Shown here one piece after another: positions 48,225 through 56,016 of a DNA stretch of 64,000 bases; position 1 is the stretch's first letter; every line of letters starts with the position of its first letter. Below the pieces are notes generated by a model, which worked only from the letters and a program-made list of their open reading frames with translations, searched no databases and was not told where the DNA came from. Position numbers and translations under genes: made by a program. This DNA comes from Fodinisporobacter ferrooxydans (GTDB taxonomy: Bacteria; Bacillota; Bacilli; Tumebacillales; MYW30-H2), in NCBI RefSeq assembly GCF_022818495.1, contig NZ_CP089291.1, positions 62,001-126,000 of the forward strand. Direction: 5' to 3'.

Positions 48225-48248
48225 ACATCACCACCCCTTAAGTTTGTA

Positions 48249-48304
48249 AGAACCAATGGTTCTAACTTGATTTTAGTATAGTTGGAACTAATGGTTCTTG
48301 TCAA
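48249..48304. promoter_or_regulatory. Switch region of cassette 2
   Basis: Minus promoter TTGACA (48304-48299), 18 bp, TATACT (48280-48275). Two operators: AGAACCAATGGTTCT (48249-48263, perfect) and GGAACTAATGGTTCT (48284-48298), the latter filling the promoter spacer. Confidence 0.9.
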
Positions 48305-48323
48305 GCGCAGAAGGAGAAATTTT

Positions 48324-48542
48324 ATGGCTAATTTTTCTGAACGCATGACCGAACTATTTGAAACCCGAAACGTAACAAAACGTGCTCTTTCACAAGCTGT
48401 CGATGTGTCTGAGCGAATGATTCAATACTATGTGACCGGTAAGAAAAGCCCCACGATGGAAACTCTTATAGCACTCGCCGATTACTTCCAAGTCTCCCTC
48501 GACTACCTCGTAGGGCGTTCAGATGAACCCGAGAGGAGGTGA
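48324..48542 (+). CDS. XRE repressor (cassette 2, plus)
   Basis: 72 residues from ATG 48324 (AAGGAG upstream): TKRALSQAVDVSERMIQYYV HTH, tail YFQVSLDYLVGRSDEPERR identical to that of cassette 3. Likely binds the AGAACC palindromes. Confidence 0.85.
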   Translation: MANFSERMTELFETRNVTKRALSQAVDVSERMIQYYVTGKKSPTMETLIALADYFQVSLDYLVGRSDEPERR

Positions 48543-48546
48543 GACA

Positions 48547-48723
48547 ATGAGCATCGGAACCAACGAACACACAATACAAATCGATCTTCAAAACGCCCTC
48601 AAGCGGTACGTACCAAATCTAGATCAACAAACGATTCAAGGACTCGCAAAAGCAATTACTGAAGTGATAGATCGAAATAACCGAAATATCGAATACGATC
48701 TTAAAAGACAGTTAAACTTCTAA
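48547..48723 (+). CDS. Small partner protein (cassette 2, plus)
   Basis: 58 residues from ATG 48547 with GAGGAGGTGAGACA: MSIGTNEHTIQIDLQNALKR ... helical end. Overlaps the convergent cassette 3 minus gene by 4 nt. Unknown. Confidence 0.6.
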   Translation: MSIGTNEHTIQIDLQNALKRYVPNLDQQTIQGLAKAITEVIDRNNRNIEYDLKRQLNF

Positions 48724-48866
48724 AACATACCTTTGATTCTTGCGTAATTCTCGATGCAGCGTGTTAATTCAGCATGAAGTTGAGCTAACGCTTTAAAATC
48801 ATTACACGCTGCAATGCTTTTTTCTAAAGATGCAATCTGACTTTCTAGTACCTTTAAAACATCCAT
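48720..48866 (-). CDS. Small partner protein (cassette 3, minus)
   Basis: 48 residues from ATG 48866 with GGGGGTGAGAGGG: MDVLKVLESQIASLEKSIAA ... a helical hairpin. Its ribosome-binding region is shared in sequence with the cassette 4 partner, showing duplication. Confidence 0.6.
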   Translation of the reverse strand: MDVLKVLESQIASLEKSIAACNDFKALAQLHAELTRCIENYARIKGMF

Positions 48867-48879
48867 CCCTCTCACCCCC

Positions 48880-49125
48880 TCACGCCGAGCTTGAGGCTTG
48901 TTCCATAGCTGACGAATTGCCGGAATCTGTGTTACAATCAGGAACAAGAAGTACCTCATCAGGAACACCAAATAATTCTCTTAACTTTTTAACCGTTTCG
49001 TAACTTGGATTGCGTGTACCAGCTTCAATGTGTCGATAAGCCCGTTCTGTCATGCCTAACAGTTCGGCTGTGTATTTTTGCGACCATTTACGTTTATTGC
49101 GTTCTTGTCTGAGCCTAGGTCTCAT
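48880..49125 (-). CDS. XRE regulator (cassette 3, minus)
   Basis: 81 residues: WSQKYTAELLGMTERAYRHI HTH, EAGTRNPSYETVKKLRELFG, tail LLVPDCNTDSGNSSAMEQ shared with cassette 2. Driven by a perfect TTGACA-N17-TATAAT. Confidence 0.85.
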   Translation of the reverse strand: MRPRLRQERNKRKWSQKYTAELLGMTERAYRHIEAGTRNPSYETVKKLRELFGVPDEVLLVPDCNTDSGNSSAMEQASSSA

Positions 49126-49147
49126 TCATCACCACCACCTTGTTTTC

Positions 49148-49203
49148 AGGTACATTTCGTACCTCACACTTTGGATTATACAGGTACATATTGTTCCTGT
49201 CAA
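49148..49203. promoter_or_regulatory. Switch region of cassette 3
   Basis: Minus promoter TTGACA (49203-49198), 17 bp, TATAAT (49180-49175). Operators AGGTACATTTCGTACCT (49148-49164) and AGGTACATATTGTTCCT (49182-49198), the second in the promoter spacer. Confidence 0.9.
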
Positions 49204-49219
49204 CGGATTGGAGAAAAAA

Positions 49220-49438
49220 ATGTCATTGTTCGGTGCCCGTCTTCGTGAACTACGTCGAAATACTGGCGTTTCCCAGAAGGAATTAGCTAATCATATTGGC
49301 GTAACTGAGCGTGCGCTACGTTTCTATGAAACTGGCGACCGCGAACCTACTATTGATCAACTTATTGCTTTAGCCCAATACTTCCAAGTCTCCCTCGACT
49401 ACTTAGTAGGTCGTTCAGATGAACCCGAGAGGAGGTGA
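49220..49438 (+). CDS. XRE repressor (cassette 3, plus)
   Basis: 72 residues from ATG 49220: VSQKELANHIGVTERALRFY HTH, tail YFQVSLDYLVGRSDEPERR identical to cassette 2 although the HTH differs. Identical tail plus different recognition helix suggests recombination or domain shuffling. Confidence 0.85.
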   Translation: MSLFGARLRELRRNTGVSQKELANHIGVTERALRFYETGDREPTIDQLIALAQYFQVSLDYLVGRSDEPERR

Positions 49439-49443
49439 AAGAC

Positions 49444-49689
49444 ATGGAAATCACCATCGAAATGCTTCTTAAAGAAATTTTACGTTTACAAGCAACACAA
49501 ACGGCACTTGCGGAAGTTTTAATGCGTGACTATAACATTAAACTTCCTCCGGATTGGATAGACCTGTTTCACAAGTACCAAATCGAGTATGCTCCTCGTT
49601 TAGGACTGCAAATCATTCCACACGAAATGTCGTCCCAGGAGCCAATGCTAAAACCGAACCTTCGTCTAGTCCGCAAAGAAGACGAGTAA
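49444..49689 (+). CDS. Small partner protein (cassette 3, plus)
   Basis: 81 residues from ATG 49444 (GAGGAGGTGAAAGAC): MEITIEMLLKEILRLQATQT ... LRLVRKEDE. Helical. The last 77 nt overlap the convergent cassette 4 minus partner. Confidence 0.6.
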   Translation: MEITIEMLLKEILRLQATQTALAEVLMRDYNIKLPPDWIDLFHKYQIEYAPRLGLQIIPHEMSSQEPMLKPNLRLVRKEDE

Positions 49690-49795
49690 AACGTTTCATA
49701 TCAGATTCAGCGTGGTCGGTTGTTTGCGCAGCCGACTCCTCTTGACGCCTTTTTAACTCCTCGAGCACAATCTCCCTTACCCGTTGTTCATCCAT
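49613..49795 (-). CDS. Small MDEQRVREI-family partner (cassette 4, minus)
   Basis: 60 residues from ATG 49795 with GGGGGTGAGAGGG: MDEQRVREIVLEELKRRQEE... . Same start as the 49-residue protein at 16935-17084. Unknown function. Confidence 0.6.
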   Translation of the reverse strand: MDEQRVREIVLEELKRRQEESAAQTTDHAESDMKRFTRLLCGLDEGSVLALAPGTTFRVE

Positions 49796-49808
49796 CCCTC
49801 TCACCCCC

Positions 49809-50057
49809 TCACGCCGAGCTTGCGGCTTGTTCGTTTTTTGCATTATTAAGCGTTTCGCTTAATTGTTGATCAAAAAAAATTCTTACATCCACATCTAACG
49901 CTTCTGCAATCATGCGAATAGAATCAACATTCGGTTTGCGTCTTCCTGTCGCAATTCCGCAATACCAAGACACTGATCTTCCGCATTTTTTTGCAATGTG
50001 TGTCTTCGTTACGCCTTTCTTTTTTCTGATTTCCTCAATTTTCATATGAACAGGCAT
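49809..50057 (-). CDS. XRE regulator (cassette 4, minus)
   Basis: 82 residues from ATG 50057 (GGGAGGTGATGA upstream): VTKTHIAKKCGRSVSWYCGI HTH, then RRKPNVDSIRMIAEALDVDV. Driven by TTGACA-N17-TATACT. Tail ends EQAASSA, like cassette 3 (MEQASSSA). Confidence 0.8.
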   Translation of the reverse strand: MPVHMKIEEIRKKKGVTKTHIAKKCGRSVSWYCGIATGRRKPNVDSIRMIAEALDVDVRIFFDQQLSETLNNAKNEQAASSA

Positions 50058-50078
50058 CAATATTCATCACCTCCCTAT

Positions 50079-50176
50079 AAGCGTAACGCTTAATTTATGT
50101 TTTTAGTATAACTAAGCGTATCGCATATGTCAACACAAAATTAGGCTTATCGCTTAATTTATTTAACGTAACGCTC
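50079..50176. promoter_or_regulatory. Switch region of cassette 4
   Basis: Minus promoter TTGACA (50133-50128), 17 bp, TATACT (50110-50105). Four operator-like sites of the AAGCGTAACGCTT type: 50079-50091 (perfect), 50114-50126 (in the spacer), 50143-50155 and 50164-50176. Confidence 0.9.
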
Positions 50177-50208
50177 AATATTGTTATATTTAACTTGAGG
50201 TGAAGCCA

Positions 50209-50643
50209 GTGACAGATTTAGGTTCTCGTTTAAAGGATGCAAGAGAAAAAATGCGTTTAACTCAAATGGAAGTTGCTAATAAATTAGGAATTTCTAACGG
50301 TACTCTTTCTGGATACGAACGGAATTATAGAGATCCTGACACTGAAACTTTAAAAAAACTGGCCGATCTGTATGAAGTATCTGTTGATTATTTATTGAAT
50401 GGAAAAACCGAAACGACATCGATCAGTCTCCCGGATCTCTCACCAAAAGAAGAGCGGGACATAGCACACGAGGTTGAAAAACTCATGTCGGGTCTCGAAT
50501 CAGATGAATCAATGACATTCTACGGCGAACCAATGGACGAAGAAAGCAAAGAGCTTCTTAGAATCTCACTTGAAAATTCCTTGACTTTAGCGAAGAAAAT
50601 GGCAAAACAAAAATTCACCCCTAAGAAATACAGGAAAAAATAA
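50209..50643 (+). CDS. ImmR/CI-like XRE repressor (cassette 4, plus)
   Basis: 144 residues from GTG 50209 (GAGGTGAAGCCA upstream). HTH LTQMEVANKLGISNGTLSGY, then YERNYRDPDTETLKKLADLY EVSVDYLLNG and a C-terminal charged region (DEESKELLRISLENSLTLAK). The length and the nearby ImmA-type protease gene suggest an ImmR/ImmA pair, in which the protease destroys the repressor on induction. Confidence 0.8.
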   Translation: MTDLGSRLKDAREKMRLTQMEVANKLGISNGTLSGYERNYRDPDTETLKKLADLYEVSVDYLLNGKTETTSISLPDLSPKEERDIAHEVEKLMSGLESDESMTFYGEPMDEESKELLRISLENSLTLAKKMAKQKFTPKKYRKK

Positions 50644-50695
50644 CCTAGTTACAAGGGGACTGAAATAAAGAATAGCGGAGAAAGGGCGAACTTAA

Positions 50696-51037
50696 ATGAA
50701 TAACGAACTTAAATCTCTTTTGCAATCTGTACTTACTGAAGCGCTTGAACCCATTCATAAGGAACTTCAAACTCTAAATTCTCGTGTTGGTACCATCGAA
50801 TCTGAACTCAAGGAATTCCGCCAAGAGACAGAAGCGAACTTCCAAGTCTTGAAAGCAGGAAATGAAGGATTGCGTGAACAAGTGTCCCAACGTGCGAAAG
50901 AAACGAAAGATCAGATCCAACACGCCCAAGAAACCGTACTCCATGAAATCAATGACATCAAACTGGATGTTGAATTTACGTATGAAAAAACGGCCAGAAA
51001 TGAACTTGCTTTGAAAAGACTTCAAGCGAAGCAGTAA
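50696..51037 (+). CDS. Coiled-coil protein
   Basis: 113 residues, coiled coil along nearly the whole length (LEPIHKELQTLNSRVGTIES ... AKETKDQIQHAQETVLHEIN). Found downstream of repressor genes in other Firmicutes phages; function unknown. Its stop lies inside the first copy of the direct repeat that carries the CRISPR-like element. Confidence 0.65.
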   Translation: MNNELKSLLQSVLTEALEPIHKELQTLNSRVGTIESELKEFRQETEANFQVLKAGNEGLREQVSQRAKETKDQIQHAQETVLHEINDIKLDVEFTYEKTARNELALKRLQAKQ

Positions 51038-51041
51038 TATC

Positions 51042-51124
51042 GTCGCATCCCACACAGGTGCGTGGATTGAAACAAGCGAAGCAGTGATTTCATAGTTCGC
51101 ATCCCGTGCGAGTGGGTGGATGGA
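51042..51124 (+). CRISPR. Solitary type I-C-like CRISPR repeat with a degenerate second copy
   Basis: 51042-51073 begins GTCGCATCCCACACAGGTGC and ends GTGGATTGAAAC, 32 nt, with the CGCA/TGCG stem and GTGGATTGAAAC 3' handle of type I-C repeats. A degenerate copy (GTTCGCATCCCGTGCGAGTG... from 51095) follows after 21 nt. Each copy is preceded by CAAGCGAAGCAGT, so a segment of about 50 bp was duplicated. No cas genes and no normal-length spacer are in the window. Probably not an immune array. Confidence 0.7.
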
Positions 51125-51590
51125 TGGAAAGATGATAAAAAGAACAGTCGCCAGACTCATCAAACAACACAGAACCAACAACCCCTTTGAAATTGCATCA
51201 CAGAAGAATATTGTGGTTCTCTTCGAACAACTCGGTCAAACATTCGGTTATTTTCATACTTTCAATCGCATCCGTACGATCCACATCAATTGCGACTTGG
51301 ACAAGCACTGGCAAAGATTTGTATGTGCTCATGAACTTGGCCATTCCATATTGCACAAAAACGTAAATACACCGTTTCTAAGGAAGAACACCCTCTTTTC
51401 AGTTGATCGCATCGAACGTGAGGCTAACGGTTTTGCTGTTTGTCTACTAACTTACGAAGAGAAAATCTCCTATGGTGAAACGATTGAAAGTTTTTATTCA
51501 AGGAGCGGCGTGCCGAATGAGATGATTGAGAAAGGCGTTTTCGATCGTGCTCTTATCGCTTGTGAGCAAAAGGCTTCTTATATGGATTAA
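51120..51590 (+). CDS. ImmA/IrrE-type metallopeptidase
   Basis: 156 residues. Zinc-protease motif HELGH in FVCAHELGHSILH and the downstream Glu/Asn region EREANGFAVCLL, typical of ImmA (M78). In ICEBs1 and phi105-like phages it cleaves the repressor to induce. The likely substrate is the ImmR-like repressor encoded 480 nt upstream. Start could be the later ATG at 51132. Confidence 0.85.
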   Translation: MDGKMIKRTVARLIKQHRTNNPFEIASQKNIVVLFEQLGQTFGYFHTFNRIRTIHINCDLDKHWQRFVCAHELGHSILHKNVNTPFLRKNTLFSVDRIEREANGFAVCLLTYEEKISYGETIESFYSRSGVPNEMIEKGVFDRALIACEQKASYMD

Positions 51591-51700
51591 TCAGCACAGA
51601 AACGGCACCAAAGAAACAGAAATGGTAGTCGTTTTTGCGGTTTTATGGAGTATGTCGAATTTTGTCTATTTTTATGAATATGAAATGGAGAAAGTGTATA

Positions 51701-52555
51701 ATGAGAAACAAAACCTATAATATGTATTTAGCAAAAATGAATATTACTCGTGATTTGTTTAACCACAATAAGATTGATGAATTAATAAACAGAATTGTTG
51801 ATGTATTGTCATCAGAATTTGAACCTATTGAAATTATCAATCGAGGATCAGTTTGGTGGTGGGCATTTGAACTCATCGAACATTTTGAATTTGAAGATAA
51901 TCGTTTTTTGATTTGTTATCTGAATAAATTCAAAGACGATCAATTTATTAAATACGATAGGACAACTTTCGGAACGACATCATATACTATAAATGATCAT
52001 GTGGTCGATCGTTCGATATTCATATTTAACCCAGAAACAGAATTAATATTATTTGAACATCGACCTAAAATCAGCATTAATCAATTCTGTTATTTATTCT
52101 CGAAATTAGTAGAAAAAAGAACAGGAATACTGGAAGTTGTTACACATGTTTTAAAAAATGAAGAAAATTTCATTAATCGAATTAAAGGATTGAGTAGAAT
52201 CACAGCGGCAAAATTTTCACTCGTTCCTTCTAATCCTGATAACAACCCTCTTTTTGAACGGCTCGACAAATCACTTAGAATAGTACAAGCAACTCACTCA
52301 GAATTAAAAATTAAAGGAGATTCATTAAAATATGACAACACATTGTTAGAAGAAGGTGTATTGAGTGTTGTTAATGGTAATGGGAAAGCGGTAATCAAAG
52401 GGGAAAAGGATGGTCACATAGAAGCAATTGATTCGGAGTCGTTTCTTATTCATGAACAGTTCCATTCATCAGATACCTTTGTGAAAGAACATCTTCGTGA
52501 TATACTATTGAAAAAAATAAGACTGAAAAAAAGAAGTGATCGAAATGACAAATGA
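51701..52555 (+). CDS. Unknown cytosolic protein of a two-gene accessory module
   Basis: 284 residues from ATG 51701 (GGAGAAAG upstream). AT-rich gene with no clear domain; helical start (TYNMYLAKMNITRDLFNHNK), beta-rich middle and a charged C-terminal part (IEAIDSESFLIHEQFHSSDT FVKEHL). Overlaps the next gene by 11 nt. Location between immunity genes and integrase is a usual place for superinfection-exclusion or anti-phage genes. Function is not known. Confidence 0.6.
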   Translation: MRNKTYNMYLAKMNITRDLFNHNKIDELINRIVDVLSSEFEPIEIINRGSVWWWAFELIEHFEFEDNRFLICYLNKFKDDQFIKYDRTTFGTTSYTINDHVVDRSIFIFNPETELILFEHRPKISINQFCYLFSKLVEKRTGILEVVTHVLKNEENFINRIKGLSRITAAKFSLVPSNPDNNPLFERLDKSLRIVQATHSELKIKGDSLKYDNTLLEEGVLSVVNGNGKAVIKGEKDGHIEAIDSESFLIHEQFHSSDTFVKEHLRDILLKKIRLKKRSDRNDK

Positions 52556-53087
52556 TGATTTACAATTCAAAAAAGTTTTTTTGAATTATTTGAAGGTTAT
52601 AAATTTTAAGCTCTTTTCAATGATAGAGGTTTTTTTAGCATTGTCAGTAAGTGCAATTGTTGTTATTCTACTGAATCATACGACAAACCACGCTGCAGCT
52701 TCAACTCAAATTTTTTATTTGATATTCACTGCTTCTGCGACGATATTAGGAATTGTTGTTGCAGGATTTGCTATTTATGCTACGGTTGCTGATAAACAAT
52801 TTATTGTTTTTTTACACAAAAGCAATGCGTTAAGCGGACTTCTTTTTCCATTTTGGTTAGGATCTATAATTTGGGCATTCCTGATTTGTACTTCCTTGAT
52901 TTTTAATTTACCTGGATTGAATTTAACATGCAAAACATTGAATATTTTGGTTTTTTTGTTTTCTTTCTTTTTTGTGTTGGCTATTGGATACACAATAAGT
53001 TTAGTTGGATCAATATTTAAAGCTGGAATGTATCGAGCGGAATTTGAATTAGTCACTGAGAATAAACAAGAAAACAACACTGACTGA
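52545..53087 (+). CDS. Membrane protein of the two-gene accessory module
   Basis: 180 residues from ATG 52545. Four likely membrane segments: LFSMIEVFLALSVSAIVVIL, IFYLIFTASATILGIVVAGF, LLFPFWLGSIIWAFLICTSL and ILVFLFSFFFVLAIGYTISL. Translationally coupled to the preceding gene. Candidate superinfection exclusion or membrane effector; alternatives open. Confidence 0.6.
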   Translation: MTNDDLQFKKVFLNYLKVINFKLFSMIEVFLALSVSAIVVILLNHTTNHAAASTQIFYLIFTASATILGIVVAGFAIYATVADKQFIVFLHKSNALSGLLFPFWLGSIIWAFLICTSLIFNLPGLNLTCKTLNILVFLFSFFFVLAIGYTISLVGSIFKAGMYRAEFELVTENKQENNTD

Positions 53088-53306
53088 ATGACTATTTTTT
53101 TGAAAATAAAATAGAACATATGTTTCTATTATTGGATTACAGCGGAGCAATAAATGGTTATCTCATTGAAACTTTAGATAAAAATGCATAACGGGCTCTC
53201 TATCTTTTTGTCAATTATACGAACATACATTCTATTGTATCTTTCATTCTATCCATCACTGTTGTCCTATATAATAATTACTAGATTAACGAAAGGAGCC
53301 GATTCC

Positions 53307-54857
53307 ATGTCATCCTATCCAACGGATCTCACACATGTTGCTTTATATCTCAGGAAGAGTCGAGCGGATATGGAAGCAGAAGCGCGTGGAGAAGGTGAAA
53401 CACTCTCCAAGCATCGTCGTGCTCTTTTTGAAATGGCAAAAAAATACCGGTATGCCATCGAGGACGTTTATGAAGAGATTGTGAGCGGTGAACGGATCAT
53501 CGACCGCCCGGAGATGCAAAAACTTATACATACGGTACGTGAAGGAAAATACAAGGCTGTTCTCTGCATGGATCTTGACCGTCTTGGCCGTGGAAATATG
53601 GTAGACCAGGGTTTGATTCAGGATGCCTTCAAAAGCTCCAATACGCTCATAATAACGCCGCGTAAAGTATACAATCTCCAGGATGAAATGGACGAAGAAT
53701 GGTCAGAATTTGAAGCGTTTATGGCTCGCCGGGAGCTTAAAATCATTACCAGACGGATGCAACGCGGTCGTAAACAAAGTGCAGCTGAAGGGAAGAGTAT
53801 TTCAAAAAAGCCTCCTTACGGATATTTACGTGACGACTCATTAAAATTGTATCCGGATCCTGAAACGTCACCAGTGGTAAAAATGATTTTTGGACTTGCT
53901 GCGGAAGGAAAAGGACGCCGAACCATCGCTGCTAAATTGACAGATATGGATATCCCTACTCCCTCTGGTAAAGCGAATTGGGATGGCAGTACGATCACAG
54001 CCATCATAACAAATGAAGTCTATCTCGGTCATATCATCTGGGGCCGGATGAACTATAAGAAAAATCAACAATCCGATGGCAGCTATGTCCGTAAACGCGC
54101 TGACGAAAGCGACTGGATCGTACATGAGAATGCTCATGAACCTTTGGTTGATGCAGAAACGTTTGAACGCGCACGTTTCAATGCGACTAAACAAAAGCCT
54201 AAAGTGCCTGAAACAAGAGAATTATCGAGTCCACTTGCTGCCTTGATTTTCTGCAAAAATTGTGGTCATGCTATGCGCCGTCAAAAAACATACAATCGAC
54301 CTTTTAATTCCCTGCTTTGCAATACTTACGGCTGTACAACCCGGGGCGCTCGGTTCGAGATCGTTGAGGAACGCTTATTGCATACTTTAAAAGATATGCT
54401 TCACGGAATCGAACTTTCTCCATCGATGGATAATGGCCAGCACAGAAATAAACTTGAATCTATGATTGAAATGACAAAGAAAAAAGTCGATAGTTTACAA
54501 GAAAGTATATCCGAGCTACAAAAGCAACGAAATAACCTTCATGATCTTCTAGAACGTGGTGTCTATGATGTGGATACATTCCTGGAAAGAAATCGAGTGG
54601 TAAATGATCGTCTTGAGCAATTGAATGGTGAATTGGATAGTTCAACATCTGAATTAGTATTGTTGAACGATGAATCACAAAAGCAAAATGACTTGGCTCC
54701 CAGGATATCACAGGTACTCGCTTCCTATGAGGCGGCTCAAACTGCTCAGGAGAAAAATGATCTCTTAAGAAGCATAATTGAAAGGGCTGTTTACGTGAGG
54801 CCACAAGAGTGGAGGAAAAAGGATCAGTTTGATTTAGAGGTGTATCTTCGTGTGTAG
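53307..54857 (+). CDS. Large serine recombinase (phage integrase)
   Basis: 516 residues from ATG 53307 (AAAGGAG upstream). Resolvase domain with catalytic Ser18 in YLRKSRADME and Arg in MDLDRLGRGNM, recombinase domain (PPYGYLRDDSLKLYPDPETS ... NWDGSTITAIITNEVYLGHI), zinc ribbon (CKNCGHAMRR ... CNTYGC) and a C-terminal coiled coil. Integrates and, with a directionality factor, excises the prophage. Ends about 20 nt from the junction with host yhbH. Confidence 0.95.
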   Translation: MSSYPTDLTHVALYLRKSRADMEAEARGEGETLSKHRRALFEMAKKYRYAIEDVYEEIVSGERIIDRPEMQKLIHTVREGKYKAVLCMDLDRLGRGNMVDQGLIQDAFKSSNTLIITPRKVYNLQDEMDEEWSEFEAFMARRELKIITRRMQRGRKQSAAEGKSISKKPPYGYLRDDSLKLYPDPETSPVVKMIFGLAAEGKGRRTIAAKLTDMDIPTPSGKANWDGSTITAIITNEVYLGHIIWGRMNYKKNQQSDGSYVRKRADESDWIVHENAHEPLVDAETFERARFNATKQKPKVPETRELSSPLAALIFCKNCGHAMRRQKTYNRPFNSLLCNTYGCTTRGARFEIVEERLLHTLKDMLHGIELSPSMDNGQHRNKLESMIEMTKKKVDSLQESISELQKQRNNLHDLLERGVYDVDTFLERNRVVNDRLEQLNGELDSSTSELVLLNDESQKQNDLAPRISQVLASYEAAQTAQEKNDLLRSIIERAVYVRPQEWRKKDQFDLEVYLRV

Positions 54858-54886
54858 TTTGGATACATCATGGAGAATTATACTGG
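54858..54886. other. Right attachment junction of the prophage
   Basis: Between the recombinase stop and the point where yhbH coding sequence becomes recognisable (FGYGEVNQY codons at about 54880-54905 on the minus strand). The core cannot be fixed without the other end, which lies outside the window. Confidence 0.7.
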
Positions 54887-55896
54887 TTCACTTCACCATA
54901 TCCAAACAGATTGCACATTTCCATCAGTTGCTTGACAAGACGGACACACTTTTCATTGTCGGACGATAAGTTATCACCATCAGAAAAGTGCACCGGATAG
55001 ATGTTGTATAGATCCGGATTGTATTGTTTTTGTATCATATCCAATGCGAGCTGGTAGGCGGATGAGCAAATGGTTCCGCCACTCTCCCCTTTTGTGAAAA
55101 ATTCATCCTCAGTGACAACTTTCGCTTCCGTGTGGTGTGCAATAAATCGAATGTCAACATGTTCATATTTGGTGCGCAAAAAACGCACCATCCAGAAAAA
55201 AAACGTGCGGGCGATATATTTCTCAAAAACGCCCATTGATCCGCTCGTATCCATCATTGCCAGGATAACTGCATTGGAATGGGGAATTTTTACTTCTTCC
55301 CACGTTTTAAACCGCAGATCATCCGGCGAAATTTTCTGAAGACCGGGATTTCCGGCAAGGGCGTTTCGTTTCAAAGTTTCTAAAATCGTGCGTTTTTTAT
55401 CAATATTTCCAATTAATCCTTTTTTGCGAATATCATTAAACCGTATATCCGGAATGGTGATTTCATCATTTTGTTTTCGTTTTAAATTGGGAAGTTCAAA
55501 ATCTTCAAAAATAATGGCTTGCAGTTCCTCGACGGAGACTTCCGCTTCATAGTAATCCACGCCCGGCTGATCTCCAGCGCCTTCTCCTTTTCCCGGACCT
55601 TGTGCAGGTTGGCCATCCTTTCCTAACACATCCCCCACTTTGCTTTTGCCGCTTCCTTGGCCTCCATGGGGGGATTTGTTGTAGTTATAGCGAAATCTGT
55701 ATTCCTCAAGGGAACGAATGGGGACCTTCACGATCTGCCGCCCATCAGTCATGATAATGCTTTCTTCACTCACAAGATCCCCAAGGTTTTTTTTGATTGC
55801 CTCTTTCACCTTTTCCTGATGGCGCTGCTGGTCTTGATGTCCTTTGCGATGTAGGGACCAATCCTCCCGTGATAGCGTAAACCGTTGATTTTCCAT
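54868..55896 (-). CDS. yhbH: Truncated YhbH/DUF444 (UPF0229) protein
   Basis: 342 residues, where B. subtilis YhbH is about 396. N-terminal [20 protein letters not shown], a VWA-like MIDAS motif MMDTSGSMG and [15 protein letters not shown] are conserved. The frame matches the family up to FGYGEVNQY and then ends at NSP with a phage-encoded stop, so the last 50 or so residues are cut off by the prophage. The gene belongs to the prkA operon expressed in sporulation or stress. It is probably non-functional unless the prophage excises. Confidence 0.85.
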   Translation of the reverse strand: MENQRFTLSREDWSLHRKGHQDQQRHQEKVKEAIKKNLGDLVSEESIIMTDGRQIVKVPIRSLEEYRFRYNYNKSPHGGQGSGKSKVGDVLGKDGQPAQGPGKGEGAGDQPGVDYYEAEVSVEELQAIIFEDFELPNLKRKQNDEITIPDIRFNDIRKKGLIGNIDKKRTILETLKRNALAGNPGLQKISPDDLRFKTWEEVKIPHSNAVILAMMDTSGSMGVFEKYIARTFFFWMVRFLRTKYEHVDIRFIAHHTEAKVVTEDEFFTKGESGGTICSSAYQLALDMIQKQYNPDLYNIYPVHFSDGDNLSSDNEKCVRLVKQLMEMCNLFGYGEVNQYNSP

Positions 55897-55945
55897 ATTC
55901 GCCCCTCCTTCCTGAATTCTGGGCTTTCCCCTAAAATGGTCATTA

Positions 55946-55986
55946 AGCCCCCAAGACCTTCGGAACTCCGAACAACTTGGAGGCTT
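55946..55986 (-). promoter_or_regulatory. Stem-loop between prkA and yhbH
   Basis: AAGCC and CCAAG blocks pair with CTTGG and GGCTT around a CGGAGTTCCG core; no T-run follows. May stabilise or attenuate the operon mRNA. Confidence 0.5.
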
Positions 55987-56016
55987 AAAGAAATACTGAC
56001 TACCGAATCAGATCCA

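Noticed and set aside
51042-51124. Active CRISPR array
   Set aside because: Only one good repeat and one degenerate copy, a 21-nt gap instead of about 35 nt, and no cas genes in the window.
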